From contig NZ_JAGOBJ010000001.1 in NCBI RefSeq assembly GCF_017983445.1, positions 375,632-439,631 on the forward strand: DNA of 64,000 bases, read 5' to 3'. Positions 45,453-54,233 of the stretch are shown here, piece after piece. The notes beneath the pieces are model-generated. The model was given only the letters and a program-made list of their open reading frames with translations. It ran no database searches and was not told where the DNA came from. The position numbers were made by a program, and so were the translations under genes. Positions within the stretch are counted from its first letter, which is position 1. The number at the start of each line of letters is the position of its first letter. The stretch is from Halomonas sp. Its GTDB lineage: Bacteria; Pseudomonadota; Gammaproteobacteria; Pseudomonadales; Halomonadaceae.

Positions 45453-46322
45453 CTAGCGCGTATTTCCTAGAAAACGCGCCACGTTATTGAGTAGGGCGGT
45501 GGCCACTACGCCAAGGTTTTCACCCTCAACGTAGCGGTAATAATGGCTGTCTAGCGCAAGGTCATGATTAAGCGCACAAAGCGCGTTGCTGTTAAGCGCC
45601 TCTTTTACCAGTGGGTGGGGAAGCAGCGCCCAGCCCGTCCCGTTAATGACCGCATCACGTATGACCTCAAACATGGTGAACCCCAGGTAATTAGCCGAAA
45701 ACAGCGCTTCGCTTACCAGCTTGTCGTCTTGAATATGGGTTAAACACACCTGAGTATATTGCGCCAGATCATCTCGATTAACGCTGGGCAGTCGACTAAG
45801 CGGATGCTGAGGGGAGGCGACTAAACGCATTCCCACCGGTGCCAGGTTAGCCGCATTGGTCACCACCCCTTCAGCGGTATATAAGCCAAAGGCGATGTCC
45901 ACCGTTTGGCGCAAAATAAATTGGCTGTGCTCTTGCGGGGGCACGAGATAGACCGATATGGCTGTTAACGGAAACTGCTGCTTTAAATCATGCATTACCT
46001 GACGCCAGAACCGCTCGGGCAATGCATCGTCGCGGGCAATGCACAGCTGGCTTTCAACGCCTTGTAGATGCTGATGGCAATGCTTTTTGATTCGGCTGAC
46101 GCTGGTCAACAGCCGGTAACAATCGGGCAGTACGCTTTCACCTACCGCCGTTAGCGTCAGGCTATTGCCCGAGCGCTCAAACAGCGCCACGCCCAGGCTA
46201 TCTTCCAGCGCATGAACAGCCGCACTTAGCGTGCTTCGCTTTATGCCTGATTGCCGGGCAGCGGCGGCAAAAGAGCCGTGCTCGGTGACCTCAACAAACG
46301 CTTGAACTTGTTCAGCACGCAT
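45453..46322 (-). CDS. LysR family regulator divergent from a CDF transporter
   Basis: Regulator of 289 residues: helix-turn-helix FAAAARQSGIKRSTLSAAVH with ALEDSLGVALFERSGNSLTL, then the effector fold. It is divergent from the CDF transporter gene at 46446, separated by 123 bp that contain repeats around TAGCGCT/AGCGCTAA, possible LysR sites. LysR control of a metal exporter would be unusual. Confidence 0.88.
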   Translation of the reverse strand: MRAEQVQAFVEVTEHGSFAAAARQSGIKRSTLSAAVHALEDSLGVALFERSGNSLTLTAVGESVLPDCYRLLTSVSRIKKHCHQHLQGVESQLCIARDDALPERFWRQVMHDLKQQFPLTAISVYLVPPQEHSQFILRQTVDIAFGLYTAEGVVTNAANLAPVGMRLVASPQHPLSRLPSVNRDDLAQYTQVCLTHIQDDKLVSEALFSANYLGFTMFEVIRDAVINGTGWALLPHPLVKEALNSNALCALNHDLALDSHYYRYVEGENLGVVATALLNNVARFLGNTR

Positions 46323-46445
46323 AAAAGACCTTACGTTTAAGTGCTAATTTTTTTAGCGCTGAGTGATTCGTTTCACATTAGCATAAGCGCTAACATGCGC
46401 CACGATTCCCTAATTGCTTATTCCACCTTGATATGGAGTTTTAGC

Positions 46446-47312
46446 GTGACCCCCTTTATTGCCGAGCGCCGTGCGCTAAGATTTTCAGCCATTTCGGCAA
46501 GCCTTTTTGCGTTGTCTGGCCTAGTCCTGGGATTGGCCAGTGGCTCGATCACTATCTTGTTTGATAGTGCCTATTCGCTCTTAAGCCTTGTCCTTGCTTC
46601 ACTTTCATTACTCGCCTTACAGCATGCCCGCAAACCCGCGGATGATCACTACCCCTTTGGGCGGCTAACCGTAGAGCCGCTTGCCGTGCTGCTCAAAGGC
46701 GTAGTGATCGCATTAGTGTGTCTGTTTTCATTGGTATCGGCGGTGTGGAGCCTACTTCAGGGCGGGCGCCTGGTAACGCTCGATCTTGCGATGCTGTTCA
46801 GTATCGTAAATGTCATCGGCTGTTTATTGACCTGGCGGTGCTTGAAAGGCTACGCCCGAATTGCTCGCTCATCGCTGCTCGCGGCTGAGCTGCGTCAGTG
46901 GCAGATGGATACCGGGTTAAGCACGGCGGTAATGTTCGGTTTTGTTCTTACCTGGCTGTTGACCCTGACGCCCTGGGCCAGCTACGCGCGGTTTGCCGAC
47001 CCGGTGATGGTACTGATCATCGCCGGCTACTTTTTGCCCATGCCGGTCCGTATGATGCGCGGGGCACTGCGCGAGCTGATGTTTGGCGAACCCATGGGCA
47101 GCATTCGTCAGGACGTGGTGGAAGAGGTTGCTGATTTTGATATCGCCAGCGGCGATGTGCGCCTGGCCCAGGTGGGCAGTTTTTTGATGGTGGATATCCA
47201 GCTCGACAAGCAGCAGATCAATGATGCTGAAGAAATTGTGGAGAGCGTCGAGCAGCACTGTCTGCAGCGTAATCTACGTCCGATTACCAGTATTACTCTG
47301 GTTACTACTTAG
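46446..47312 (+). CDS. Cation diffusion facilitator (CDF) family transporter
   Basis: Membrane protein of about 288 residues with six helices and a short cytoplasmic domain, expected to export divalent metal ions against protons. Visible are GSITILFDSAYSLLSLVLAS (helix 2, where an Asp sits), HARKPADDHYPFGRLTVEPL and MDTGLSTAVMFGFVLTWLL (helix 5 Asp). The GTG at 46446 with TGGAG 7 nt upstream is preferred; the longer frame from 46341 would run through the promoter. Metal specificity unknown. Confidence 0.85.
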   Translation: MTPFIAERRALRFSAISASLFALSGLVLGLASGSITILFDSAYSLLSLVLASLSLLALQHARKPADDHYPFGRLTVEPLAVLLKGVVIALVCLFSLVSAVWSLLQGGRLVTLDLAMLFSIVNVIGCLLTWRCLKGYARIARSSLLAAELRQWQMDTGLSTAVMFGFVLTWLLTLTPWASYARFADPVMVLIIAGYFLPMPVRMMRGALRELMFGEPMGSIRQDVVEEVADFDIASGDVRLAQVGSFLMVDIQLDKQQINDAEEIVESVEQHCLQRNLRPITSITLVTT

Positions 47313-47449
47313 GCCACTACATGAGCCATCGCTTGAGCCACTACGTAAGCCTGCGAGTAAAAAGATTGACGCTATACAGGCGGGATGATATCTAGCGCTA
47401 CCGACAAACGGTGTCGGCCTAATATCGTACTTTTGAGGGTTCACAAAAC

Positions 47450-47719
47450 ATGCCACTGCGCCGCTGTTTGCCCGTGCTGCTAGCAACTGCTCTAATTACT
47501 GGCTGTGCAAGCTCCACCGTTGCTCCGCGGTACACTACCGCTAATCCGGACGTAATGCGTATCGGCGGAGAACGCCCTGCCAGCACTGACCCACGCACTG
47601 AAGATGCCGGTTCTTTCTGTATGGAAACCACCGAGCGTTGGAACGAGCATGGCCGCACGCCCGATGGACAAACCCTGTGGGCCAAAGACACGCTACGCCG
47701 CGTCGTACCCTGTCAGTAA
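47450..47719 (+). CDS. Small hypothetical lipoprotein
   Basis: Protein of 89 residues with a lipoprotein signal: basic start, hydrophobic core LPVLLATALITGC with lipobox LITGC (Cys about residue 19). The mature part is Thr/Arg-rich with two further cysteines (SFCMETTERW and VVPCQ) that could form a disulfide. Function unknown. Followed by a very strong hairpin. Confidence 0.75.
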   Translation: MPLRRCLPVLLATALITGCASSTVAPRYTTANPDVMRIGGERPASTDPRTEDAGSFCMETTERWNEHGRTPDGQTLWAKDTLRRVVPCQ

Positions 47720-47748
47720 TCGCTTGTCAGTAAGAACTAGTCTTTATT

Positions 47749-47785
47749 CAGCATAACGCCAGCTCGATAAGCTGGCGTTATGCTG
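47749..47785. terminator. 16-bp perfect hairpin after the lipoprotein gene
   Basis: CAGCATAACGCCAGCT and AGCTGGCGTTATGCTG form a perfect stem with a 5-nt loop between two convergent genes, followed by TAAAA. Likely bidirectional terminator although T tracts are poor. Confidence 0.72.
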
Positions 47786-47820
47786 TAAAACGAGCACTCA
47801 CACCGTTATATCCACAGCGT

Positions 47821-48006
47821 TCAATCGCCTTTCTTGTCAGGCTTGCCCTTGCGCTCGGTGCTTGCCATCTCCTCAAGCTCTTCTTCGCTCATTGAGTCGT
47901 ACATTTCCTTGGAAGCATCATAAAGCTCGCTGGGCTTGGTTTCTCCACGCTTGGCGGAAAGGGCGGCACCCGCAGCTTTTTGCTGGGCTTTTGATGTAGC
48001 TGGCAT
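47821..48006 (-). CDS. DUF3008 family small protein
   Basis: Protein of 61 residues, highly charged and soluble: PATSKAQQKAAGAALSAKRG, then SELYDASKEMYDSMSEEELE and a Lys-rich tail. Short proteins of this family are widespread in proteobacteria; function unknown. It is preceded by GGAG on its strand. Confidence 0.85.
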   Translation of the reverse strand: MPATSKAQQKAAGAALSAKRGETKPSELYDASKEMYDSMSEEELEEMASTERKGKPDKKGD

Positions 48007-48128
48007 AATAAGCTCCTGTCAGTTGACTTCTCTTTAAGGCTTACGCTATTTAGCCTAGCAGGCAGGAGTCGGCTTTCCACAGCCCCCCCGTTGCACTGTT
48101 CATCTTTACTAATAATTAAGAGAGCCCC

Positions 48129-48596
48129 ATGACACCGGCCATTGATACAGTAAAAAAAGCGGCTATTGCGTTCGAAATACATGAATATCAGCATGATTTA
48201 GCAGCAGCGTCTTACGGCCTGGAAGCTGCTGAAAAGCTGGGCGTTGCTGCTGATCAGGTATTTAAAACCCTGGTAGTGAAGCTTGATGGCAAGACGCTTG
48301 CGGTGGGCATCGTGCCAGTAACCGGGCAACTGGGCTTAAAGCAGATTGCCAAGGCAGCGGGCGCTAAAAAAGCCGTCATGGCCGTACCGGCTGAAGTAGA
48401 GCGCACGACCGGCTACGTATTAGGCGGGGTAAGCCCCTTGGGCCAGAAAAAGCGCCTGGTCACCTATATCGATGCCTCGGCACAGGGATTTTCAAAGGTG
48501 TACGTCAGTGCTGGGCGGCGAGGGCTTGAGATTGAGCTGGCACCTGACGACTTGGCTGCACTTTGCCAGGCCGGTTTTGCACCCCTTGCGGTATGA
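48129..48596 (+). CDS. ybaK: Cys-tRNA(Pro)/Cys-tRNA(Cys) deacylase YbaK
   Basis: Trans-editing enzyme of 155 residues that hydrolyses cysteine mischarged on tRNA-Pro. Family features: IAFEIHEYQHD near the start, VFKTLVVKLDGKTLAVGIVP with the catalytic Lys, YVLGGVSPLGQKKRLVTYID and GRRGLEIELAPDDLA. Length matches E. coli YbaK (159). Confidence 0.93.
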   Translation: MTPAIDTVKKAAIAFEIHEYQHDLAAASYGLEAAEKLGVAADQVFKTLVVKLDGKTLAVGIVPVTGQLGLKQIAKAAGAKKAVMAVPAEVERTTGYVLGGVSPLGQKKRLVTYIDASAQGFSKVYVSAGRRGLEIELAPDDLAALCQAGFAPLAV

Positions 48597-48689
48597 CAGA
48601 CACGCAGGGCGCGGCACTTTCTGGTATGGTGCTTCACCTTATAGTAATTACCTTTTTACTGGCCGTTAAACGGCCCTGCAGGTTTTATT

Positions 48690-50087
48690 GTGTCAGACGC
48701 CTCCTTCTCATCGCTTGCCTTGCCGGCAGCGCTGCTTACTAACCTTGAATCATTGGGTTATCACCAGATGACGCCGGTTCAGGCACAAAGCCTGCCGCCT
48801 ATGTTGGCCGGGCGTGATGTGCTCGCTCAAGCTAAAACGGGGTCGGGCAAGACGGCCGCGTTTGGCTTGGCGCTACTGGCAGAGCTGCGCGTTGACGCGT
48901 TTGCCGTGCAGGGCTTGGTGCTTTGCCCCACACGCGAACTTGCTGATCAGGTGGCTGAAGAGCTGCGTCGCTTGGCGCGGGCCATGGCCAACGTGAAGAT
49001 ATTGACGCTTTGTGGCGGCGCCCCGTTTGGCCCTCAGCTAGGCTCGCTAGAGCATGGCGCGCATATTGTGGTGGGTACCCCCGGGCGTATCGATGAGCAC
49101 TTGCGCAAGGGTTCGCTGACCCTGGGTTCGCTAAGTACCTTGGTGCTGGATGAAGCGGATCGCATGCTGGACATGGGCTTTCAAGCCACCATTGATGCCA
49201 TCATTGCCGAGACGCCGGCTGATCGCCAGACGCTGCTGTTTAGTGCAACGTTCCCTGATGAGCGCGAAGCCGGCGGCTTGGCAGCCATGACGCGCGGCGT
49301 GATGGTGGACCCCGTCACCGTCAAAGTGGCCGAGTTGCATGACGCCACCACCATTGACCAGCACTTCTATGAAGTGCCCAATGAAGACGCCCGCTTTGCC
49401 GCACTTAAACAGCTTTTATTGGTCAATCGTCCGACTACCAGCGTGGTGTTTTGTAATACCAAGCGGGAAACTCAGGCAGTCGCCGACAGCCTGGTGGATG
49501 CAGGTTTCAGCGCCGTAGCGCTGCACGGTGACTTGGAACAGAAAGACCGTGATCGTATTCTGATACTCTTTGCTAACCAGAGTGCATCAATTCTGGTGGC
49601 CACCGATGTCGCCGCTCGCGGGTTGGATATCGCGCAGCTGGACGCGGTCTTCAACTACCAGATTGCCCGTGAGCTGGATGTCCACGTGCACCGCGTCGGC
49701 CGTACCGGGCGGGCAGGGGCCAGCGGTATTGCCTGCACGTTAGTAACACCCCAGGAAACCTACCGCCTTGGGCGGCTGGCCGAGCTTTTAAGCGAGCAGT
49801 TAACCACCGAGCCACTGCCCAAAGCTAAGCAAACCACACCGTTTGAGCCGCCCATGGCTACCCTGCAACTGGCAGGCGGCAAAAAGGATAAGCTACGCCC
49901 GGGCGATATTCTCGGGGCGCTTACCAGCGAAGGCGGGTTGCGCGGTGATCAGGTGGGTAAAATCAAGGTGCTGGCCCGCAGTGCCTATGTCGCCGTTGAA
50001 CACTCTGTGGTTCAAAAAGCGCTCACCAAGCTTGAGCGCGACAAGCTGAAAGGGCGGGCTTTTCGCGTGCGCCGGATACGTTATTAA
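48690..50087 (+). CDS. dbpA: ATP-dependent RNA helicase DbpA
   Basis: DEAD-box helicase of 465 residues acting on 23S rRNA hairpin 92 during 50S assembly. Motifs: Q motif GYHQMTPVQAQSLP, Walker A AKTGSGKTAAFG, PTRELADQ, DEAD as VLDEADRMLDMGF, SAT in LLFSATFPDE, ATDVAARGLDIAQL and HRVGRTGRAG. The C-terminal RNA-binding domain (LRPGDILGALTSEGGLRGDQ then VGKIKVLARSAYVAVE) is the DbpA hallmark. The start is GTG. A RIO-family kinase gene follows on the same strand. Confidence 0.95.
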   Translation: MSDASFSSLALPAALLTNLESLGYHQMTPVQAQSLPPMLAGRDVLAQAKTGSGKTAAFGLALLAELRVDAFAVQGLVLCPTRELADQVAEELRRLARAMANVKILTLCGGAPFGPQLGSLEHGAHIVVGTPGRIDEHLRKGSLTLGSLSTLVLDEADRMLDMGFQATIDAIIAETPADRQTLLFSATFPDEREAGGLAAMTRGVMVDPVTVKVAELHDATTIDQHFYEVPNEDARFAALKQLLLVNRPTTSVVFCNTKRETQAVADSLVDAGFSAVALHGDLEQKDRDRILILFANQSASILVATDVAARGLDIAQLDAVFNYQIARELDVHVHRVGRTGRAGASGIACTLVTPQETYRLGRLAELLSEQLTTEPLPKAKQTTPFEPPMATLQLAGGKKDKLRPGDILGALTSEGGLRGDQVGKIKVLARSAYVAVEHSVVQKALTKLERDKLKGRAFRVRRIRY

Positions 50088-50143
50088 GCACTTCTGGTTA
50101 AGAAACAGTGTTAAAAATATGGGTATCAAGAACGCTGGTATTG

Positions 50144-50190
50144 AAAAGCGTTAGTATTTAAAAACATGTTTATTTAAAAGCGTTAGTATT
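50144..50190. repeat. Short direct repeats between dbpA and the RIO kinase gene
   Basis: AAAAGCGTTAGTATT occurs exactly at 50144-50158 and 50176-50190, with a degenerate third copy just before (GAACGCTGGTATT, about 50130). The spacing of 32 bp is about three helical turns, so protein binding is conceivable; it may equally be slippage. Confidence 0.5.
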
Positions 50191-50239
50191 CAATATCGTT
50201 GGCCATGTCCATTCATTAAAGGAGCTATTACCGCTAACC

Positions 50240-51115
50240 ATGAAGACACCCAAACGATTACAGCCCCTGGTCGATGACGGCCTGATCGATGAGGTGCTGA
50301 TGCAGTTGATGAGTGGCAAGGAAGCGCAGGTTTACGTTGTACGCTGTGGTAATGACGTGCGCTGTGCCAAGGTATTCAAAGAGGCCAAACAACGTAGCTT
50401 CAAACAGGCCGTGCAATACCAGGAGGGCCGTAAAGAGCGCAATAGCCGCCGTGCCCGCGCCATGTCGAAGAAGACCCGCTACGGTCAAAAAGAGCAAGAG
50501 CAGGCGTGGCTGACCGCCGAGGTGGATGCGCTTTACCGGCTGGCGGCTGCCGACGTGCGGGTGCCCAAGCCCTACGGCTTTGTCGATGGCGTACTGCTGA
50601 TGGAAATGATCACAGACGCTGAAGGCGATGTGGCACCACGCCTGGATGATGTCACGCTGACCCACGAACAGGCGCTACGCTACCACGATAAGGTCATCAT
50701 GGATGTGGTGCGCATGCTGTGCGCTGGCCTGATCCACGGCGACTTGTCGGAATTCAACGTGTTGGTGGATGCCGAAGGCCCCGTCATCATCGACTTGCCT
50801 CAGGCCGTTGACGCTGCCGGTAACAATAGCGCGGCCGCCATGCTTGAGCGCGATGTGGATAATATGCGCGCCTACTTTGGCCGCTATGCGCCTGAGCTCC
50901 TGACCACTCATTACGGTAAAGAGATGTGGGCGCTGTATGAATCGGGCGAGCTGCATCCGGATAGCAAACTGACGGGCCACTTCACATTCTCAACCCACAT
51001 TGCCAATGTGGATGAGCTCATGGAAGTGATCGACGACGCTAAGGAAGAAGAGGCTGAACGCCAGGCGCGCATGCGTGATGACGGGGATGATGATGAGATT
51101 CCTCAGCCTTACTGA
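50240..51115 (+). CDS. RIO1-family serine/threonine protein kinase
   Basis: Atypical kinase of 291 residues, cytoplasmic. It has the ATP-binding start MSGKEAQVYVVRCGNDVRCA with the Lys in CAKVFKE, the catalytic loop LIHGDLSEFNVLVD, and the metal-binding Asp in VIIDLPQAVD, all intact. An Arg/Lys-rich insert (EGRKERNSRRARAMSKKTRY) follows the first strands and the C-terminus is acidic. RIO kinases drive late ribosome assembly in archaea and eukaryotes; bacterial targets are largely unknown. It sits behind dbpA, a ribosome-assembly helicase. Confidence 0.92.
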   Translation: MKTPKRLQPLVDDGLIDEVLMQLMSGKEAQVYVVRCGNDVRCAKVFKEAKQRSFKQAVQYQEGRKERNSRRARAMSKKTRYGQKEQEQAWLTAEVDALYRLAAADVRVPKPYGFVDGVLLMEMITDAEGDVAPRLDDVTLTHEQALRYHDKVIMDVVRMLCAGLIHGDLSEFNVLVDAEGPVIIDLPQAVDAAGNNSAAAMLERDVDNMRAYFGRYAPELLTTHYGKEMWALYESGELHPDSKLTGHFTFSTHIANVDELMEVIDDAKEEEAERQARMRDDGDDDEIPQPY

Positions 51116-51211
51116 GCCCATGTTCGACGACGGTTAGTGATAAACTGACCGTACGTTTAGCAGGTTAATTATTTAACTGCTTGAGATGGGGCTCAGTAAC
51201 AAGGAGTGGCT

Positions 51212-52249
51212 GTGAAAGGTATCAAGGTAAGCCCAGGAACCGCAAAAGGGTTGTTAACGTCGTTAACCGTAGGCGCTATTGGTGGCACGTTTTTTCAACT
51301 CACCGGCTTACCGCTTGCCTGGATGCTTGGCCCTCTGATTGCCAACTTGTTGGTGTCCTCTCAAGGCATTAACGTGGTGGTGCCGGAGCGGCTGCGCAAT
51401 ATCTTCCTGGCCGTCATGGGGCTGGTGCTGGGTAGTCAGGTCACCCCGGAACTTGCCCACCGCGTAATTGACTGGCCGGTTTCGGCAATATTGTTAATAC
51501 TTGGCATTGGCGCCTCAACCGCCGCGGCCTCCGCCTGGTATCGGCGCTGCGGGTTTGATTCGGTAAGTGCCTGGTTTGCGGCGGCTCCCGGTGCCATGAC
51601 CGCGATGATTATTCTGGGTGATAAATGCGGTGGCGATCCTCAGCGCATCGCAATTGCCCAATCGCTACGCGTTATCCTGGTCATCCTGTTTTTACCGCCG
51701 CTCTTTTGGGCTTATGAAAGTGGTGGAGCAAGCACGGCGCCCCAGGCGACCGGTTTCGAACACGCCTGGATGCTGCTGCTGATTCCGGTGTTGCTGCCAC
51801 TAGGCCGTTGGCTACGTTTTCCTACCCCCGCCTTGCTGGTTCCTTTACTCACGGCTGCGCTGCTTTCAGGGTTCGATATCGCAAGCCTGGCGCTTCCCCC
51901 GTGGGGCATGAACCTCATGCTTTGGGTGCTGGGCAGTGCCATTGGTTCGCGCTTTAAAGGCATGACGCGACGGTTATGGGGCCGCTATTTATGGCAGTCG
52001 GGCGCTGCCACGCTACTTGCTCTGGCCGTATTGGCCTTGTTCGCCGAGCTGATTCATCAGTTTGTGGGCGTAGGGCGTGATGTGGCACTTCTGGCGCTGG
52101 CGCCGGGCGGAATAGGCGAAATAGCCATTTTGGCAGTGGCGCTCAATATCGATCCTGTATTTGTCGCTTTTCACCACCTGTTGCGCATGGTGGTGCTGAT
52201 GGCCTTTGCGCCGATTTGGGCACGCTGGCTCTTACGACGCCAGTCTTAA
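51212..52249 (+). CDS. AbrB-type (PF05145) membrane protein
   Basis: Polytopic membrane protein of 345 residues with the two-fold repeat of the family often labelled AbrB or ammonia monooxygenase regulator. Repeat one runs GAIGGTFFQLTGLPLAWMLG, PERLRNIFLAVMGLVLGSQV; repeat two includes GMNLMLWVLGSAIGSRFKGM and ALAPGGIGEIAILAVALNID. Helix pairs suggest transport rather than DNA binding, and the old regulator label is misleading. GTG at 51212 is chosen since AAGGAG is 5 nt upstream. Confidence 0.85.
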   Translation: MKGIKVSPGTAKGLLTSLTVGAIGGTFFQLTGLPLAWMLGPLIANLLVSSQGINVVVPERLRNIFLAVMGLVLGSQVTPELAHRVIDWPVSAILLILGIGASTAAASAWYRRCGFDSVSAWFAAAPGAMTAMIILGDKCGGDPQRIAIAQSLRVILVILFLPPLFWAYESGGASTAPQATGFEHAWMLLLIPVLLPLGRWLRFPTPALLVPLLTAALLSGFDIASLALPPWGMNLMLWVLGSAIGSRFKGMTRRLWGRYLWQSGAATLLALAVLALFAELIHQFVGVGRDVALLALAPGGIGEIAILAVALNIDPVFVAFHHLLRMVVLMAFAPIWARWLLRRQS

Positions 52250-52286
52250 CCCTCGTAATGATCGATAGGTAACGTAAGGAATCTCC

Positions 52287-54155
52287 ATGTTTTCTCGTGT
52301 ACTGCAGCCGCTGTTTCGTTACTTTGAAACCCGGGTAGACCCCTACCCTATGGGAGACGTGCAAACGCCTCCCCAGGGGCTGATACCCTTTATCAAACAC
52401 TTTTCACGCCCGGTATTGCCGCTGCTGATTGTCATGACGCTGTGCACTGCGCTGGTGTCATCGGCTGAAGTGTTTTTCTTTAGCTACATGGGACAGCTGG
52501 TTGATTGGCTTGGCAATGTCGAGCGCGAAGGCTTCTGGGCTGCGAATGGTCTTTGGCTTGCTGGGGTAGGGGTGGCGATCCTTGTCGGGCTGCCGCTTTT
52601 GGTGTTGGCCCAATCGTTGATTACGCATCAAAGCATTTTTGGCAATTACCCCATGATTGGCCGCTGGCTGTCGCATCGCCATATGCTCAATCAGAGTCTG
52701 GCCTTTTATCAGGATGAGTTTGCCGGACGCGTGTCGCAAAAAGTGATGCAGACCGCGCTGGCCATCCGTGAAACGGTCACCAAGGTGATGGGCCTGTTGG
52801 TCTATGCCATCGTGTACTTCACCGGGGCGGCGATTCTCCTAGGCCGAGCCGATTTGTGGCTATTGTTGCCCTTGGGGCTCTGGCTGGTTGGCTACTTGGC
52901 CATCATGCGCTTTTTCGTGCCCCGGCTGCGTGATGTATCCATGGCTCAGGCAGACGCGCGCGCCCAGATGACCGGCCGCGTGGTCGACAGCTACAGCAAT
53001 ATTCAAACTATCAAGCTATTCGCCGATACAGAGCGCGAGCAGCGCTATGCCCGGGAGGCCATGGAAGGTTTCATGGACACCGTGCATCGCCAGATGCGTC
53101 TGGTCACCATCATGAGCGTCTGCTTGACCTTGCTGAATACTGCCTTATTGGTCGGCACGGCGGGAATGGCGATTAGCACCTGGTACTTTGATGCCATATC
53201 GCTTGGCGTATTGACCGTCGCGATTGCGCTGGTGATGCGGATTCGGTTTATGTCCGATTGGATCCTATGGGAAGTGGCGGGGCTGTTTGAAAATATCGGC
53301 ACCGTGCAGGATGGCATGAATACCATCGCCCGCGAACCTACCATCCGTGATGTGCCTAACGCTCCTGAGCTTAAGGTACCCGCTGGCGAAATCCGGTTTG
53401 ACGACCTGCGCTTTAGTTACGAGCAGGCTAAAGGCGAAAACCGCACGGTGTTTGATGGCTTGAATTTGACCATCGCACCGGGTGAAAAAATTGGCCTGAT
53501 TGGTCGCTCCGGGGCGGGTAAATCAACTCTCGCCAACCTGTTGCTGCGCTTTTACGATGTTCAGGGTGGGCGCATCTTGATCGATAGGCAGGATATCGCG
53601 CAGGTAACGCAAACCTCGCTGCGCCACCAAATTGGCATGGTGACCCAGGATACCTCGCTGCTTCACCGCTCGCTGCGCGATAACATTCGCTACGGTACCC
53701 CGCATGCAAACGATGAGGATGTGTGGACCGCCGTATGTCGTGCTCACGCCGATTCGTTTATCAACGACCTGGTGGATCCCCATGGCCGCCGCGGGCTGGA
53801 TGCCCATGTGGGAGAGCGGGGCGTCAAGTTATCCGGTGGTCAGCGTCAGCGTATCGCCATTGCCCGCGTGCTTTTGAAAAATGCGCCTATTCTTGTATTG
53901 GATGAGGCTACGTCAGCGCTGGATTCTGAAGTGGAAGCCGCTATTCAAGAGCAGCTGGATACACTGATGGAAGGCAAGACTGTGATTGCGATCGCACATC
54001 GGCTCTCCACCATAGCCATGCTTGACCGGTTGATCGTAGTGGAGCAGGGGCGCATTGTCGAAAGCGGTACCCATACAGAGCTGCTCGCGCAAAACGGTAT
54101 TTATGCAGGCTTATGGAAGCGTCAGTCGGGCGGCTTTCTTGGGGTAGATGTGTGA
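52287..54155 (+). CDS. MsbA-like ABC exporter (fused permease/ATPase)
   Basis: Half-transporter of 622 residues. About six helices fill residues 35-340 (LPLLIVMTLCTALVSSAEVF, FVPRLRDVSMAQADARAQMT coupling region), then the ATPase with Walker A IGRSGAGKSTLANLLLRFYD, Q-loop MVTQDTSLLHRSL, signature VKLSGGQRQRIAIARVLLKN, Walker B ILVLDEATSALDSEVE and H-loop AIAHRLSTI. It would dimerise to export a lipid, drug or peptide; substrate unknown. Single gene with good ribosome binding site. Confidence 0.93.
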   Translation: MFSRVLQPLFRYFETRVDPYPMGDVQTPPQGLIPFIKHFSRPVLPLLIVMTLCTALVSSAEVFFFSYMGQLVDWLGNVEREGFWAANGLWLAGVGVAILVGLPLLVLAQSLITHQSIFGNYPMIGRWLSHRHMLNQSLAFYQDEFAGRVSQKVMQTALAIRETVTKVMGLLVYAIVYFTGAAILLGRADLWLLLPLGLWLVGYLAIMRFFVPRLRDVSMAQADARAQMTGRVVDSYSNIQTIKLFADTEREQRYAREAMEGFMDTVHRQMRLVTIMSVCLTLLNTALLVGTAGMAISTWYFDAISLGVLTVAIALVMRIRFMSDWILWEVAGLFENIGTVQDGMNTIAREPTIRDVPNAPELKVPAGEIRFDDLRFSYEQAKGENRTVFDGLNLTIAPGEKIGLIGRSGAGKSTLANLLLRFYDVQGGRILIDRQDIAQVTQTSLRHQIGMVTQDTSLLHRSLRDNIRYGTPHANDEDVWTAVCRAHADSFINDLVDPHGRRGLDAHVGERGVKLSGGQRQRIAIARVLLKNAPILVLDEATSALDSEVEAAIQEQLDTLMEGKTVIAIAHRLSTIAMLDRLIVVEQGRIVESGTHTELLAQNGIYAGLWKRQSGGFLGVDV

Positions 54156-54233
54156 GAAGCCCCATCCTTTGCTAACGTGTTTGCCTCTGCTAACGTATTT
54201 TCCAAGGAATGATGGAATAAAGGAGATCGCGCC

